Assembly: GCA_002286855.1 (NCBI GenBank)
Contig: NRSV01000026.1
Location: 343,005-407,004, forward strand
From: Bipolaris cookei
Taxonomy: Eukaryota > Ascomycota > Dothideomycetes > Pleosporales > Pleosporaceae
DNA length: 64,000 bases
Direction of reading: 5' to 3'
Below are positions 1 through 10,772 of the stretch, piece by piece. Under the pieces are notes generated by a model, which worked only from the letters and a program-made list of their open reading frames with translations, did no database searches and had not been told where the DNA came from. Position numbers and translations under genes: made by a program. The first letter of the stretch is position 1. Each line of letters opens with the position of its first letter.

Positions 1-531
1 CTTGCCCATCATAAAGCCAGTCTCATCAAACTTATAGATATCGTCGTCCACAATACCCCACTTCTTCTTTGTCCCCTCCACCAGATCGAACCAGCGCTGG
101 ATAGCCGCTGGGTCCTCGCAGGCAGCTCGCTGGTAATCGTAAGGACGGCTCCAGCGCGTATGGAGCTCAGGAGTTCGCTTGACAAAGTTGTCAACCCAGT
201 TCTTGCCAGTAGGGTTGCTCTCCCGCTCATGCAATAGTTTATCAGCCATTACTTGAACGTCGGCCTTTATAGGAGCAAATCCTCGTACAAACTCCTCAAA
301 AATACACTTAACTATAGCCTCCTCTTCTAGCTTATTAAGGCGTTTTGAGTTCGCTTCACAGTCGCGTCGGGGGGATCTTCCAGCGCGTCGGCAAGACAAA
401 CTTCTTTGAGGCACGTTATAGATAGAGGCAGCACGTCTTTGGCTCTGAAAACGTTGTAGTTGGATGTCAAGAAGAGCAAGCTGAAGATCTGTTTCAGTAT
501 ATGAAGTTTGAATAGAGCATTGTTGAGACAT
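1..531 (-). CDS. pogo-like DDE transposase, N-terminal part (runs off left edge)
   Basis: Reading leftwards from the ATG at 529-531, the frame is open for 177 codons to the window edge. It encodes the N-terminal psq/CENP-B type helix-turn-helix region of a Tc1/mariner-superfamily pogo transposase. The visible end is the first catalytic block, YKFDETGFMMGK, whose D is the first acidic residue of the DDE triad; the rest lies outside. Motifs such as NVPQRSLSCR, NWVDNFVKR and IQRWFDLVEGTK are shared with the damaged copy at 35,034-36,680 and the fragment at 63,600-64,000. No in-frame stop occurs in the part seen, so this copy may be functional, but the missing two thirds cannot be judged. It is a mobile-element gene, not a host gene. 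Confidence 0.85.
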   Translation of the reverse strand, partial: MSQQCSIQTSYTETDLQLALLDIQLQRFQSQRRAASIYNVPQRSLSCRRAGRSPRRDCEANSKRLNKLEEEAIVKCIFEEFVRGFAPIKADVQVMADKLLHERESNPTGKNWVDNFVKRTPELHTRWSRPYDYQRAACEDPAAIQRWFDLVEGTKKKWGIVDDDIYKFDETGFMMGK

Positions 532-610
532 AACGCGTTGTAGTGTCGACGTTGACGAGCTGGTGGGGCGTGAGCCGCTCGCTTGGGTGAGCCGCTTATG
601 AATTACGTTA
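1..610 (-). mobile_element. pogo-like element, copy 1, left end in transposase orientation
   Basis: The terminal repeat begins at a TA at 609-610, read leftwards, and starts TAACGTAATTCATAAGCG. Further in it carries the 13-mer TCACGCCCCACCA, which is also present in both ends of the element at 34,971-36,784. The spacing from terminus to transposase ATG is about 80 bp, as in that copy. The other terminus is outside the window. Confidence 0.7.
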
Positions 611-964
611 TGCGATATTTGAGTCTTCCTTCTCGTCAAACATAGTGCATCACTACAAAAGTTGGAGTACATACTACAGAAGAGCAGGTCCGCTATGCGT
701 TGTATCTATTCTGCTAATGCATCAACTCATAAGATAGTAAGATGTAAGGAAATCGTCATGAAGTTTCGAAATTCGTGACGAGAATCAGTATGAAGAGAAT
801 GCCTCTTGCAAATCAAAGTATACATATGAGAACAATATCATCTTGGATATGGAAAATGGGGTATCATATGCCAGTTGCCCAAACGCCAGAAAATGCATAG
901 TACGAGAAGGTTGGACTTTGGGTCCGTGACTATTTTCGTACTCTTTGTTGTGGCACCATGTAAT
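611..964. other. intergenic, nothing recognised
   Basis: This AT-rich stretch lies between the transposon terminus and the 3' end of the CCDC130-like gene. I see no coding potential. It presumably includes the 3' UTR of the neighbouring gene. Confidence 0.5.
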
Positions 965-2032
965 TCAGTCCGAGTCATAGCCTACTAACGCTGATAGCAA
1001 AGTAGGTTTCTTAGCTGGGGCCGCATCACAAGTTTCCACCGGCAATGCTGTAGAGATTTCTTCTTCGGCTTGGGCATCTCGCTTCCTCTTCAAAATGCCA
1101 AGGTTGATTCTCGACGCTGGTCTGCTGTCTTTCGATAGAAAAGGGTCAATTGCTGCTCGCGTATTGCCAATAAGCGTTTGTTGCAACCCTTGTCGGCTTT
1201 TTTCTGCTGCCAGCTCTGCCTTCAGCTTTCTCGTCTTTGCAACAGGCTCAACGGCCTTGCTAGTGTCTTTTCCCTCAAAAATTGGTTTCCATGACTGTTC
1301 CGCGAGTTCTCGGTCACCCGAAGCGCTTGCGCCAAAGTCGACCAAGCCGGCACGCATCCGATCTGCATCTGTCTCGTCCGCGATATCTAGTCCTAGACTA
1401 AACTTTGCTTGTATACCCTCTTTTTGCATCTCTTCTTTCTTCCAGACTTTTCTCTTCGCGCGGAAATCTTTCCTGATTCGTGCGTTCACTTCGTATGGGT
1501 CCCTCCAGACTTCACTTTGATCGTAGAGTTCCTCTACCCTTTCTTTGTGTTTCTTTTCCGCGTTCTTATCTTCTAACTTTCCCTCGAGGCTCGCAAAAGC
1601 ATCTTCCCTCCGTCTCTGGCGTTCTTCATCGGTTAAGAATTTGAGCTCTCCCTCAGCTTCTGGTCCTTTGTCCCCCGGTCCGTAGTCTCGCCGCCGCGCA
1701 CCCTCAACGACTTTGTACTCGCTATTCTTTGGATCGGTCTGAATCTCCCACCATCCACCACAAGCACTGTGCTTCATGCGAAAACTCCATATTGGTGTGC
1801 TGTAATAGTTGCCTATCTTCTTCTTTTCGGCATTGAAACGTACACCCTGACCAATAATGGCTGGAGGAGTGCAGTGGTCGCACCACACGGCAAAGGGAAG
1901 CTCGAAGCGAACAGTGAGGATGCCCTGGGAGATCTTGTTTGCGCGTTTGCCGAGAGGATGCGAGTTATTGTTGAAGCTTGGCGGGTTAGAGGCATCGGGC
2001 GGATAGTACCGCCCCATGTTGAAGCCCTGCAT
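965..2032 (-). CDS. CWC16/CCDC130 (Saf4-like) pre-mRNA splicing factor
   Basis: This single-exon gene encodes 355 residues. The N terminus MQGFNMGRYYPPD and the block GQGVRFNAEKKKIGNYYSTP are hallmarks of the Yju2/CCDC94/CCDC130 family, which acts with the spliceosome. The CCDC130/Saf4 branch fits best because of the MQGFNMGRY start. The predicted zinc site uses C51, C54, H88 and C91, the third ligand being His in the HSAC motif, as I remember for fungal members. After residue 120 the protein is charged and helical, then low-complexity, ending in ALVGYDSD. The start is the first ATG matching the family N terminus. The product is expected to be nuclear. Confidence in the family is high; the choice between CCDC130 and CCDC94 is slightly less certain. 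Confidence 0.9.
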   Translation of the reverse strand: MQGFNMGRYYPPDASNPPSFNNNSHPLGKRANKISQGILTVRFELPFAVWCDHCTPPAIIGQGVRFNAEKKKIGNYYSTPIWSFRMKHSACGGWWEIQTDPKNSEYKVVEGARRRDYGPGDKGPEAEGELKFLTDEERQRRREDAFASLEGKLEDKNAEKKHKERVEELYDQSEVWRDPYEVNARIRKDFRAKRKVWKKEEMQKEGIQAKFSLGLDIADETDADRMRAGLVDFGASASGDRELAEQSWKPIFEGKDTSKAVEPVAKTRKLKAELAAEKSRQGLQQTLIGNTRAAIDPFLSKDSRPASRINLGILKRKRDAQAEEEISTALPVETCDAAPAKKPTLLSALVGYDSD

Positions 2033-2646
2033 CGTTGCGGGACGTGATGCAGGGAGGGCGCGGCGTACGCTATGTCATAGGGAACCGGTATGTGAACAGT
2101 ACGAGGTTGGGCTCTAAATGCGGGAAAGACGTTTGGCCGCGGAGGTGGATGACATAAGCAACAACCACTCCGATCAGCTGCATCGTCGTCAGTCTCCAGT
2201 TATGCCGATGATCAGACAGCCTTGTTGTGCCCAAATGTGACGTCATCCGCAATGTGCGAATCGGTGAATTTACAGTTGCTCCCATCTCAACGCCCAAGCC
2301 ATGGCTAGTGGCGTAAGAAATTACTCGACTTGGAAAGTCATTTAAGGTTGCTCGTTGATTGCAGTACTAAAAGGCTTGTCTTTTTCTGTGACATGATTAG
2401 GGCCGAAACGGCCAGATATGCCCAACCTGAGTTCGCATGCGTCATTTTCAAGATGAGGACCTCAATGTGCGACGATAGCGGGAAGCAGTCGAAAAATACG
2501 CTTGATCATATTCTTTTAGATGAAAAGTTTATCTTTTGCTCGCATTCATGACGCCATCCAGCTGGTTATCAGAACCAAGAGTAGTCGCGTCGCCTACATC
2601 ACAACCTTGTCCTCCCTTCTTCCTCTGTATGAAACTGTCGAATACT
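2033..2646. other. intergenic between CCDC130 and eRF3 genes
   Basis: Both neighbours are on the minus strand, so this holds the upstream region of the CCDC130-like gene and the 3' end of eRF3. No convincing reading frame or RNA gene is seen. Confidence 0.5.
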
Positions 2647-4949
2647 TCAAGCTTCGGCATCTGTGATGAGCTTGGTGATCTTTCCAATGGCAATCGTTTG
2701 ACCCTGGTCACGGAGAGTGAAACGACCAAGCTGAGGGTAGTCTTCGAAACGCTCAACACAAATGCTTCCGGCCGTACCAGTAATCTGCAATCGTGCAATG
2801 ATGCTCATGCCCTTTGTCGCGAAGCCAGGTGCTTTCTTTGATCGTCTTCCGGTGCCCTTCTCGAGCTTGTGCAATAGTGCGCTAATAGTGACTTCTTCTT
2901 GTGCTGCGTGGACGTGAAGCACGCAGTTGAAACCAGCAGTTACGATGGACTTGATGTCCAAAAGTACGACTTGAGCCTCAAACTGGGAAACGCAGTGAAC
3001 AGGTCGCTTAGGTGAGCACAGCACGTAGCCCTATATAGTTGCATAATCAGTGTCCAGCTCAGTAACGTAGTCACAAAATTCACTTACGGGTAAGATGTCT
3101 TCTTCTTCCACACCTCGGATTCGCACACGAATTTGGTCGCCGCAAGCCGCGCCAGGAATTTCGTCTTCCTGCTCACCGAACAGGGCGGAGATGTGAATGG
3201 TTTGTCGGTTGGGCATCATGAGGTACCTTGCAACTGTTAGTGTGTTTTAGGTAGACCCCGTACAAAGGACTTACTTGTTCTCCTTCTTGATGATACCGGA
3301 TTCGATCTTGCCTTCGATCATGGTGCCCATATCCTTGTACTTTGCGGCGATGGGCATCATAAAGGGAGCATTGAGCTTGCGCTCAAGGGCCTGCATGTTG
3401 TCTAGGTACTCAAGAAGAGATGGTCCATCATACCAGGGTGCAAGGTCCTATGAGTAAACATGTCAGTACATCCACTAATATCGTTCTCTATTCGTCTTAC
3501 CTTGGGCACACGGGTCTTGATTCCAGTGAAGGTCTGGGCGCTGACAGGCATCATGCTGATGTCAGTCTTAGGGTTGTATCCGAGACCCTTCAAAAATGCT
3601 ACGACCTTAGTTGTGCACTCCTTGAATCGGTCCTCTGACCATTCGACAGTAGGATCATCCATCTTGTTTACGACGATGAGAATCTTGTTCACACCCTGCG
3701 TCTTGGCCAACATGGCGTGCTCTCGGGTTTGGCCGCCCTTTTCGAAACCAGTTTCGTATTCTCCCTTTCGAGCAGAGATGACAAGAATACCGACATCTGC
3801 CTGTGAAGCACCACTGATCATGTTGGGGACATAGGTCTTGTGGCCGGGGGCATCGAGAATCGAGTATCGTCGCTTCTCCGTCTCAAAGAAACCTCGACCA
3901 ACCTCGATAGTCTTACCCTGGGCACGTTCCTCCTTGTTCAAATCGAGCGCCCATGAAATGTACCATGTTTCTCGACCAGCGTCCTTTGCCTCCTTCTTGT
4001 ACTTGTCAAGGGTTCGCTCATCAACCATGCCAGTGGTAATGAGGATACTACCACCCAAGGTAGACTTTCCTGCGTCAACGTGACCCAAGAAAATGATATT
4101 AACATGTTCCTTGCCGTAGATTTCGGCGAGAGTCGCCTCGTCGATGTCGGCGATTTCGTTCTCAATGTCTGGTTGCTTGGCCATGGGCCTTTCAGGGGCC
4201 TTCTCTTTGGGGGTTGGGCTATTGCGACCTGACGAGGGGGTCGGCGAAGTACGGCCAGAGCCTGCTGAAGCTGGAGTGGGTTCTCCGGTCTTTTCAATAG
4301 CCTTTGCAGCAGTCACCTTTGTTCCAGCATCGATCGTTCCCTTCTCCTTGTCGGCCTTTTCCTTGGCAGCGGATGGGGCCCCTGGTGTTCCGAGGCTGAG
4401 AACCTTGGTTCCGCCTGCCTTTTCAACCTTTGGAGTAGTAGTGTCGCCACCGATAGAGAGAACCTTGGCCTTGGGTGCACTGTCGCCGCCAATGGACAGG
4501 ACCTTGGCCTTGGGTGCCTCCTTCTTGGCTTCAGCAGCAGGTGCAGCGCCCGCTGAGCCGGCAACATCTGTGTCTCCTCGCTTCGCTATCCGCACGGGAG
4601 CCTGGCCTTGGTTTTGTTGCTGCTGCTGGGGCTGGAAGTTCTGCTGGCCCTGGTACTGGCCGTAGTTGGGATAGCCCTGTTGCTGGCCATATTGTTGCCC
4701 GTATTGAGGGTATCCTTGTTGCTGCTGGTAGTACTGGCCCTGGCCTGCGTACTGGTTGTATCCTCCGTACTGCTGGCCGTACTGATTGTAGCCGCCCTGG
4801 TAGCCTCCATAGGGCTGGCCAGGCACAAAGGAGCTCGCGCCGGGCTGGAATGACTGCGCTCCGGGGGTGAAGGTGGGCGCATTGTTGAGGTTCATGCTCT
4901 GTGCCTGCTGCGAGAGGCGCTCCTCCTCTTGCTCCCAGTTGTCCGCCAT
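2647..4949 (-). CDS. SUP35: translation termination factor eRF3 (Sup35 homologue)
   Basis: Four exons in minus-strand order: 4949-3501, 3447-3275, 3226-3088 and 3030-2647, with introns of 53, 48 and 57 bp; the product has 714 residues. eRF3 is the GTPase partner of eRF1 in translation termination. Residues 45-115 are a Q/N/Y/G-rich prion-like segment with irregular YGQQYGGYNQY-type repeats. A charged K/E/A/S/T middle region runs to about 260 and contains the repeated unit PKAKVLSIGGD. The EF-Tu-like GTPase follows, with G1 GHVDAGKST at 289-297, the switch motif DAPGH and the guanine motif NKMD. The C-terminal beta-barrel domains end in LGRFTLRDQGQTIAIGKI. All phases close without stops. It is head-to-head with the Yrb30-like gene across about 530 bp. 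Confidence 0.95.
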
Positions 4950-5477
4950 GGTGACGGCGCTTTTTCCTTTAAGAGGTGAGGGCTGAGTTGGAGCGGGGAA
5001 TGCGCTGATGGCCGGGGGATGGTGGACGTGTGAGGATGCGCAGAGAGGCCGTATAGGTGTCTAGGCAGCCCAGGAGCGATGTGAAGGCTAAATAGGCTGG
5101 CGATCGAGTGTCGTCGGCGAGAAGCGAAAATGTTGCCGTGTCGTTGATGCCCACGCAAGGATTTGGCGGGGTTGTTCGCAGTGGCGCAGTGGGGCTGACT
5201 CAGGCTTGAGCTGCCCTCGCTGCCTAACATTGGCTAGGGCGCCCTCGTTGCGACTGGCACGGCGACCAGCAACAAACAACAAAGCCGCTCACAAATACTA
5301 ATAAGCCATGACCCAGCCCTTTTCCATATCCTTCTAGCATTTCGTCATACTTTTTGCCTCCTCTCCTCGCAGCTTACGCATTCATCCGGTCCCATGATCT
5401 CATTGCTGCTCTTGACTTGTTTGCTCGCCGCGCCCGCATAATAATCCTCCAGGCGACGATCATCTTTATTGGTCAAG
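4950..5477. promoter_or_regulatory. shared upstream region of eRF3 (-) and Yrb30-like (+) genes
   Basis: This is a 528 bp head-to-head intergenic region and so presumably a bidirectional promoter. I could not assign a TATA box or factor site. It contains a pyrimidine-rich tract before 5,470, common upstream of fungal start sites. Confidence 0.45.
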
Positions 5478-7809
5478 ATGGATGTCCTACTCTCAAAGGT
5501 ATGACTGTTGCGTGACTCTTCATATGTCCACAGATCACCGCAGAGCTAGATGTTCATTCCGCCTCACTGTCAGCAAACTGACAATATGCCAGGTCACCCA
5601 GCAGGCTATGAGCTATGCCATCAGAAGCGGCATAGCAATCACCAGCCACTATGCGCTCAAGCAGTGCGGCCGTCTGATGAAGACTGTCGATGGCCAGGAG
5701 AAGCAGGAGCTTGCTGCCCTGCAGATGAGGTTGGATTCCAAGATCAACATCATATCCCCTGCCATCGACATGATCGAATTAATTGCAGCGCGTGGCAACA
5801 CATCGCTGGAATCCGCCGTTGGCTTGACCAAGTCGCTGCGGTGGGAAATCCAGACATTAGGCAGTCGGGTTGAGAAGGCCGTAGCCGAGGAGCAGCTCAC
5901 TAGGAGAGGGAGCTCAAGAGCAAAGTCACGCGACCAAAATATCATCGAACTAAAGGTGATTATCGGAGACATGAAGCGACTGTTGGAGCGCATCGAGGAC
6001 GCAGTGCCGCTAATCAACCTTGCCATTACCACATCTGGTGTCAACCTCTCCACCACGCTACCGGCTACAGTGTCGCCGTCAAGGCTACTGCAAGCAAGCA
6101 CCTTCCTTACTTCTGGTGACATGCAGTACTGTGCAAACAAGCCCAGAGCCCAGCAGATTGGACCAACATTTACCCTATCCATGTACATGCTGTTTTCTGG
6201 TCATGCAAACCGACCTCACGAAGAAGATTTACGTGAGACGACTTGGAAAGAAGTCATGCACAAGGCGCGTGTCACGCTCATGAGAGTGCCGCTGGATAAT
6301 GTCTACGACTACCCTACACCTTTTGGACAAGACAATAGCCGGGCTGGCGAGTCAAGCCACCGTCACATACCATCCGAAAGTATTCTGCAAGAATTTGCAT
6401 ATCAGCTGCTCATCGTCGAGGACTTGGACGACGGCCGCATGCACGAGTATGAAGACGGCGAGCCACAGCCTGAGCCCTATGATGGGATTCGTGAAGCTGG
6501 TGTCAGGGAGATTGTACCCATCCACGAAGTTGCCAAAATCTTCTATGCCGATACTGGCAAGATTCTTAATATTGGTGCTGACGGCGAGAGCAACAACCCC
6601 ATCTTGCTGCTCAAGAGAGACGTCAATGCAGCACCCCCGCGGCGAATGATGGAGCGAGATACGGACGATACTAATTATGAATCTGATGATTCCCACACCA
6701 TTGGCGGTGATGAATCAGACCTAGAGCAAAGTCAGCTCGAAGACCAATTACGACGTGAATCGACTCCAAACCCAGAACCATCAGCCCCACAAGAGCCAGA
6801 ACAACCAACATATCCCTGGCGTCTACCTCCCACATTGGATCTAGAATGGATGGCCTTTGAGGTGTACACTGAAGACCCATCCACCGATTCAGAGGTTGAC
6901 GAGACGGAGGACTTGGAAGAAGAGGTCTCATCGCCCACTCCAGCGGATCGACCAGCCCACAACGACCGTTCAGACTCTTCCTCTTTCCTCGGTCGCTTCT
7001 CAAACCTCAATCTACAGCCCAGCACACCCAAAGATTTGCCAAAGTCCACGCCGCATAATCAAATCATCTCGTCACCGGAGAAGGTCTCGGCGCCAGTACC
7101 ACAGTACACACAAACTGCACCAACAAGCCTGTCCGCCATCAAAACTTCATTATCACTCTTGGAAATGCTGATTCGCTTGACTGCACTGCAGCAATTCCAA
7201 CAGTCATCCCACCTTGCCATCCCAGATGAATTCCTAAACTTCTTCTTATCGGATAGCAGCACAGTAGGTGCAGGTGGCGACGCCGAAATGCGCCGGCGCG
7301 TACGCCGCGAAGCCCGCATGCGAGTCGGATTTGATCCCTACGACGAAAGCCCAATCAAACGCCGGGGCGAGGACTACCTCGAACACGAGTTACACGACGG
7401 GTACGACCCAGCAACTCCAGGAGAAGATGGCATCGGCCCATCATATGATTATGATGGGTATCCAATTGCCCGACGTTCTTCATCTGCGTATTCGCGCTCT
7501 CGCTCAGGTACACCGGGTCACTCGTCTTCAACGTACAGTGCGAATTCCGTGTCAAACGCTCACGCTGTATATTCTGCAGTCGATGCGTCGAGTACAGGCC
7601 GATCGGGTATGTCGTACGGAAACACGGCGTCACCGAGTCCACTGCTGCGTCGAGCGACGACGCAGCCTGGTGGTCAATTGAAGACGCTCAAGCAGCCCAG
7701 TTTCCGGGCTCCGGCTCCTTCACGCCACGGACACGATGCTGTGTCTAGAGGACACTCGCTTAGAGGTAGTGCACCGCCAGATACGCCGCCGGGGACTATA
7801 GAGAGGTAG
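5478..7809 (+). CDS. RanGTP-binding protein, Yrb30-like
   Basis: Two exons, 5478-5498 and 5593-7809, give 745 residues. Exon 1 encodes only MDVLLSK. The 94 bp intron starts GTATG and ends CTGACAATATGCCAG, which contains a good branch site. The N-terminal block, with ELAALQMRLDSKINIISPAI and ELIAARGNTSLESA, matches the fungal Ran-binding family of yeast Yrb30, which binds RanGTP and affects nuclear transport. The first half is folded; residues about 350-480 are acidic and disordered, and the last 200 are S/R/P-rich. A longer start at 5482 in another phase would read through the intron and spoil the conserved N terminus, so it was rejected. Family assignment is good; biochemical role is by homology only. 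Confidence 0.8.
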
Positions 7810-8230
7810 ATGATGGCATTGAGTGGGAAAGAATTACACGTGGTATTCAGAACGAGATGGAATGGACGATGCAAGTAAACTGCTTTTCATGAAAATTTTT
7901 ACGAAGTCAGTCACCATAAGCTGATGCGAGACAGGGCGTTTTATACCATTTTTTCACGATTTTCAACGACCCAGCATAGAATTACATAGAAATATCACAG
8001 CATAGAACGGCAAAGCCGCAGTACACGTATTTGTAAGAAAGAATAGGGACCATATACAATGAATTCTCACAAGCCCGTGTTTCGTGTCAAAAAAATCCAA
8101 AGACCCTAAACTACTATTCCTTCAAGGGAACCTAGTTTGAAGAAATGCCCATAAACGCCATGTCCCAATCCGATAGTGATATTCCGCCGTGCCATCGTCC
8201 TCCACAGTAAAAAAGATAAAAAGAGAAGAT
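7810..8230. other. convergent 3' region
   Basis: Tail-to-tail spacer between the Yrb30-like and BSD-domain genes. It is AT-rich and probably contains both 3' UTRs. No gene is seen. Confidence 0.5.
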
Positions 8231-9691
8231 TTACTCCCAATCCTCCTCGTCACTTTCCTCGGCAACTGCCTTCTTCTTGTCGTTCTGGGGGCTTCCTGGT
8301 GCGCGGCTTGTTGCTCCGCTCACAAGATCATAACTGGCATCACTGTCGGCCACGCTCTTCTCGTCGTTGGAGCGGCGCGGTTGGACAGTTTGTGCTTTGT
8401 TTTCGCTCGTGGGCTTGAGTGTGTTGACTGAGGCGGCGAGATCCTTGGAAGCGGGCTTGGGTGTAGCTGCTGTGGGTTTGGAGGTGGCAGCCACAGTTGC
8501 GTTATCATCTGAGTCCTCATCTTCGTCATCATCTTCCGAGTCTTCTTCGGATTCCTCCTCTTCATCGTCTTCATCCTCATCCTCGTCCTCTTCTTCCTCG
8601 GAGTCCTCGTCCCATGCAACCTCTTCGTCAGGGGCGGATGTGGAAGCTGGCTGATGTTAGCGCTCTGTATTATCTTGCAGCACAGGTCATTTTCATTTAT
8701 AACATACCCTTGAGCATCTCTCTCCTCCTTTGTTCTTCGCTCTCAATGACGTGGCGCAGGAAGTAGTACCTGCACCAAAAGACCTTGTACTCCACCTTTT
8801 CGGGGACGCACTTCTCCATGGCACTCCTCAACTCCTCGTGCTTCTCCAAATCCTGGGAAATAGCATCCGTCTTGGTTTCCGCATCAAACGAGGCCTTCCA
8901 CTTCTCCCACTCTGGGCTGGCGGGGTCTTTGAGGAAAGAGTCGAGAGTCGAGTGGATCACGTGGAGTTGGGCATCAAAGCGCGTAGCGTGGACGACCTTC
9001 TTTCCGCTGCTGTCCTTGGACTCGAATAGGACATCGCCATTCTTGGCGGCTTCAGAGCCAGACTCGGGCGGCGCAATAGTAACGGCGTCGCGGAGAAAGT
9101 TGCGGATATTGGTGCCAAACTTGAGGAGGGCTTCGTCGGCCGCATCTTCTGCCTTCTCAACGTTCTTGAGGCGCTTCGCAGCTTCAGACTTGAAGATCGC
9201 CAGCATTCCCTCTGCCTCCTTGACAATATCTGCAGCCAGGGACTCAGGGCGATCCGGGTGTGCTTCTATCTCTTCCTTTGCCTTTTCTGCAGGGTCGTCT
9301 TGCCCGGAAGAGACGGATTTGGAGGCCGACGATTCGCTGGGCTGAAGGGAAATCTTTCGAGCATGGCTGATAATGTTGGAGACGCTCGCTGTTGCGTTCT
9401 TGGTCAAGGGCGCATATTGCTTGCTCGCATTGTCGTAGTACTGCTCACCCTGTGTCGCGTGGTGTCAGCAGCTGACCGTCCGGACTCACCGTTCATGCGA
9501 CTTACCTGTTTCTTCACGTTGCCCAAAAAGCCTCCTAGCCTCGCCGCCCATGGACTGCTTGATATGGCCTTGTATGCATCCTGGAACTCAGCGTTGAAGT
9601 TGTTGGCCGTCTCGTTGTGGGTGCTGTCTCCGCCTGCAGACTGCTTGGTGGGGTAGCTCTCCTCCTGGATGTGGTCGTAGGCGGAATCCAT
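8231..9691 (-). CDS. BSD-domain protein, Dos2-like
   Basis: Three exons, 9691-9506, 9449-8708 and 8646-8231, with introns of 56 and 61 bp, give 447 residues. The N-terminal half contains helical segments such as WAARLGGFLGNVKKQ. Around residues 180-300 lies a BSD-type region with FLRDAVTIAPP and VFWCRYYFLRHVIE. A long E/D/S run follows (WDEDSEEEEDEDEDE). The C terminus reads SDASYDLVSGATSRAPGSP and ends EESDEEDWE, typical of the fungal BSD proteins related to yeast Dos2. The last exon uses acceptor CCAG at 8647-8650; the CAG four bases upstream would bring in an immediate stop. Molecular function is poorly known; BSD domains occur in TFIIH p62 and synapse-associated proteins. Confidence 0.8.
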
Positions 9692-10140
9692 GGCTACGAT
9701 GCTCCAGAAGAGGAGCGATAGTACGAACGTGTGCAGGCGGTGAGGTTAAGGATATGAGTCGTTGGTCAGCTGCATCAAGGGTTCAGAGTACGAGCGGGGC
9801 CATGCATAATGCTCCGCAAGCCAGTGCGCTAGCTTTCGGGTGCGTATGTGCGCGGTCAGGTACAAGGCCTCCACGCATCAACATAAAATAGCAGTAACCT
9901 GTCATGTGACAATAATATAAGACAGCAGACATGGCACTGGTATTTGGATTTACTTTTTAAAGTCCATGACGTACATCTTCCATCTCTCCAACACGACGGT
10001 TGGCAGCCGCGTTGTACACAACACACCTTTTACACCATCTGCCGTGAGCACTACTCCCGGACCCGCCTCCGTCAGGCGGCGCCTTTTCCATGATGCTCAT
10101 CAGTTTTCTTCATCGTAGTCATCCGCAATCATGCTTCCTT
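9692..10140. other. intergenic between BSD-domain and TSR2 genes
   Basis: Upstream region of the BSD gene and 3' region of TSR2. No coding potential is seen. Confidence 0.5.
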
Positions 10141-10772
10141 TCACCTCTTTTTCTTGCCAACAACTGTCGTGAAACCATCCTCGTCAACCTCTGGCTCCGG
10201 CTTGGTCTTTGGCCTTGCGGGCACGAGCGCAGGCGCATCCGTCATCTCGGTGTCGTCGTCTTCGTCACTCTCCTCATCCACACTATCCCACTCGCCCTCT
10301 TGGTTGGTCTCCTTGACGTTTACATTGCCAGTCGTAACCTCTTTTCCTTTTCTCGCCTCCCACTTCTTCTGCAGCGCATCCACTGTTGCGGTACTGCCTT
10401 CGCCAATTTCTTTGCGTATTGTCATAATTTCACGCGCGACTGCGACTTCGGTCTCGTCTTCTACTCGCACACCAAATTCATCCTCGAGGACCTGCAGAAG
10501 CATGATTTCCACATCCTCTGCATCCGTCAGAGGCTCTGCTGCGAAACGCTCCGAAATCTGACCTGCAAGCCAGTCGCGCTTTTCTGAAGACTCAGGACCG
10601 CCCCATTGGTTTTGTATGGCGATAGTAAGGTTGGCCCAGTTGAAGAGCGCATGCCAGATGCCGAGATCGAACTTTTCTTGGTGTTCCTCTGGACGAAGGA
10701 GTTGTTAGACATGTCCATGCACACGTAATTATTTATCTACTCACCAGCGATGGGCCCGAATACCGAAGTCAT
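10141..10772 (-). CDS. TSR2: pre-rRNA-processing protein TSR2
   Basis: Two exons, 10772-10745 and 10688-10141, with a 56 bp intron, give 191 residues. The start MTSVFGPIAEEHQEKFDLG reads across the splice junction into the conserved block IWHALFNWANLTIAIQNQWG, the signature of Tsr2. This family is a chaperone for ribosomal protein eS26 in 40S assembly. The second half is acidic (EGEWDSVDEESDEDDDTEM) and ends in a basic tail, VVGKKKR. The length is close to the family norm. The product is expected in cytosol and nucleus. The assignment rests on the WGG-type N-terminal motif and the overall layout. Confidence 0.88.

Noticed and set aside
1095..1520. 141-codon plus-strand frame
   Set aside because: It is an antisense shadow of the CCDC130-like gene and has no family resemblance.
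4144..4853. Hydrophobic or proline-rich plus-strand frames of 80-170 codons
   Set aside because: They mirror the Q/Y/G-rich and K/E/A-rich codons of eRF3 on the other strand.
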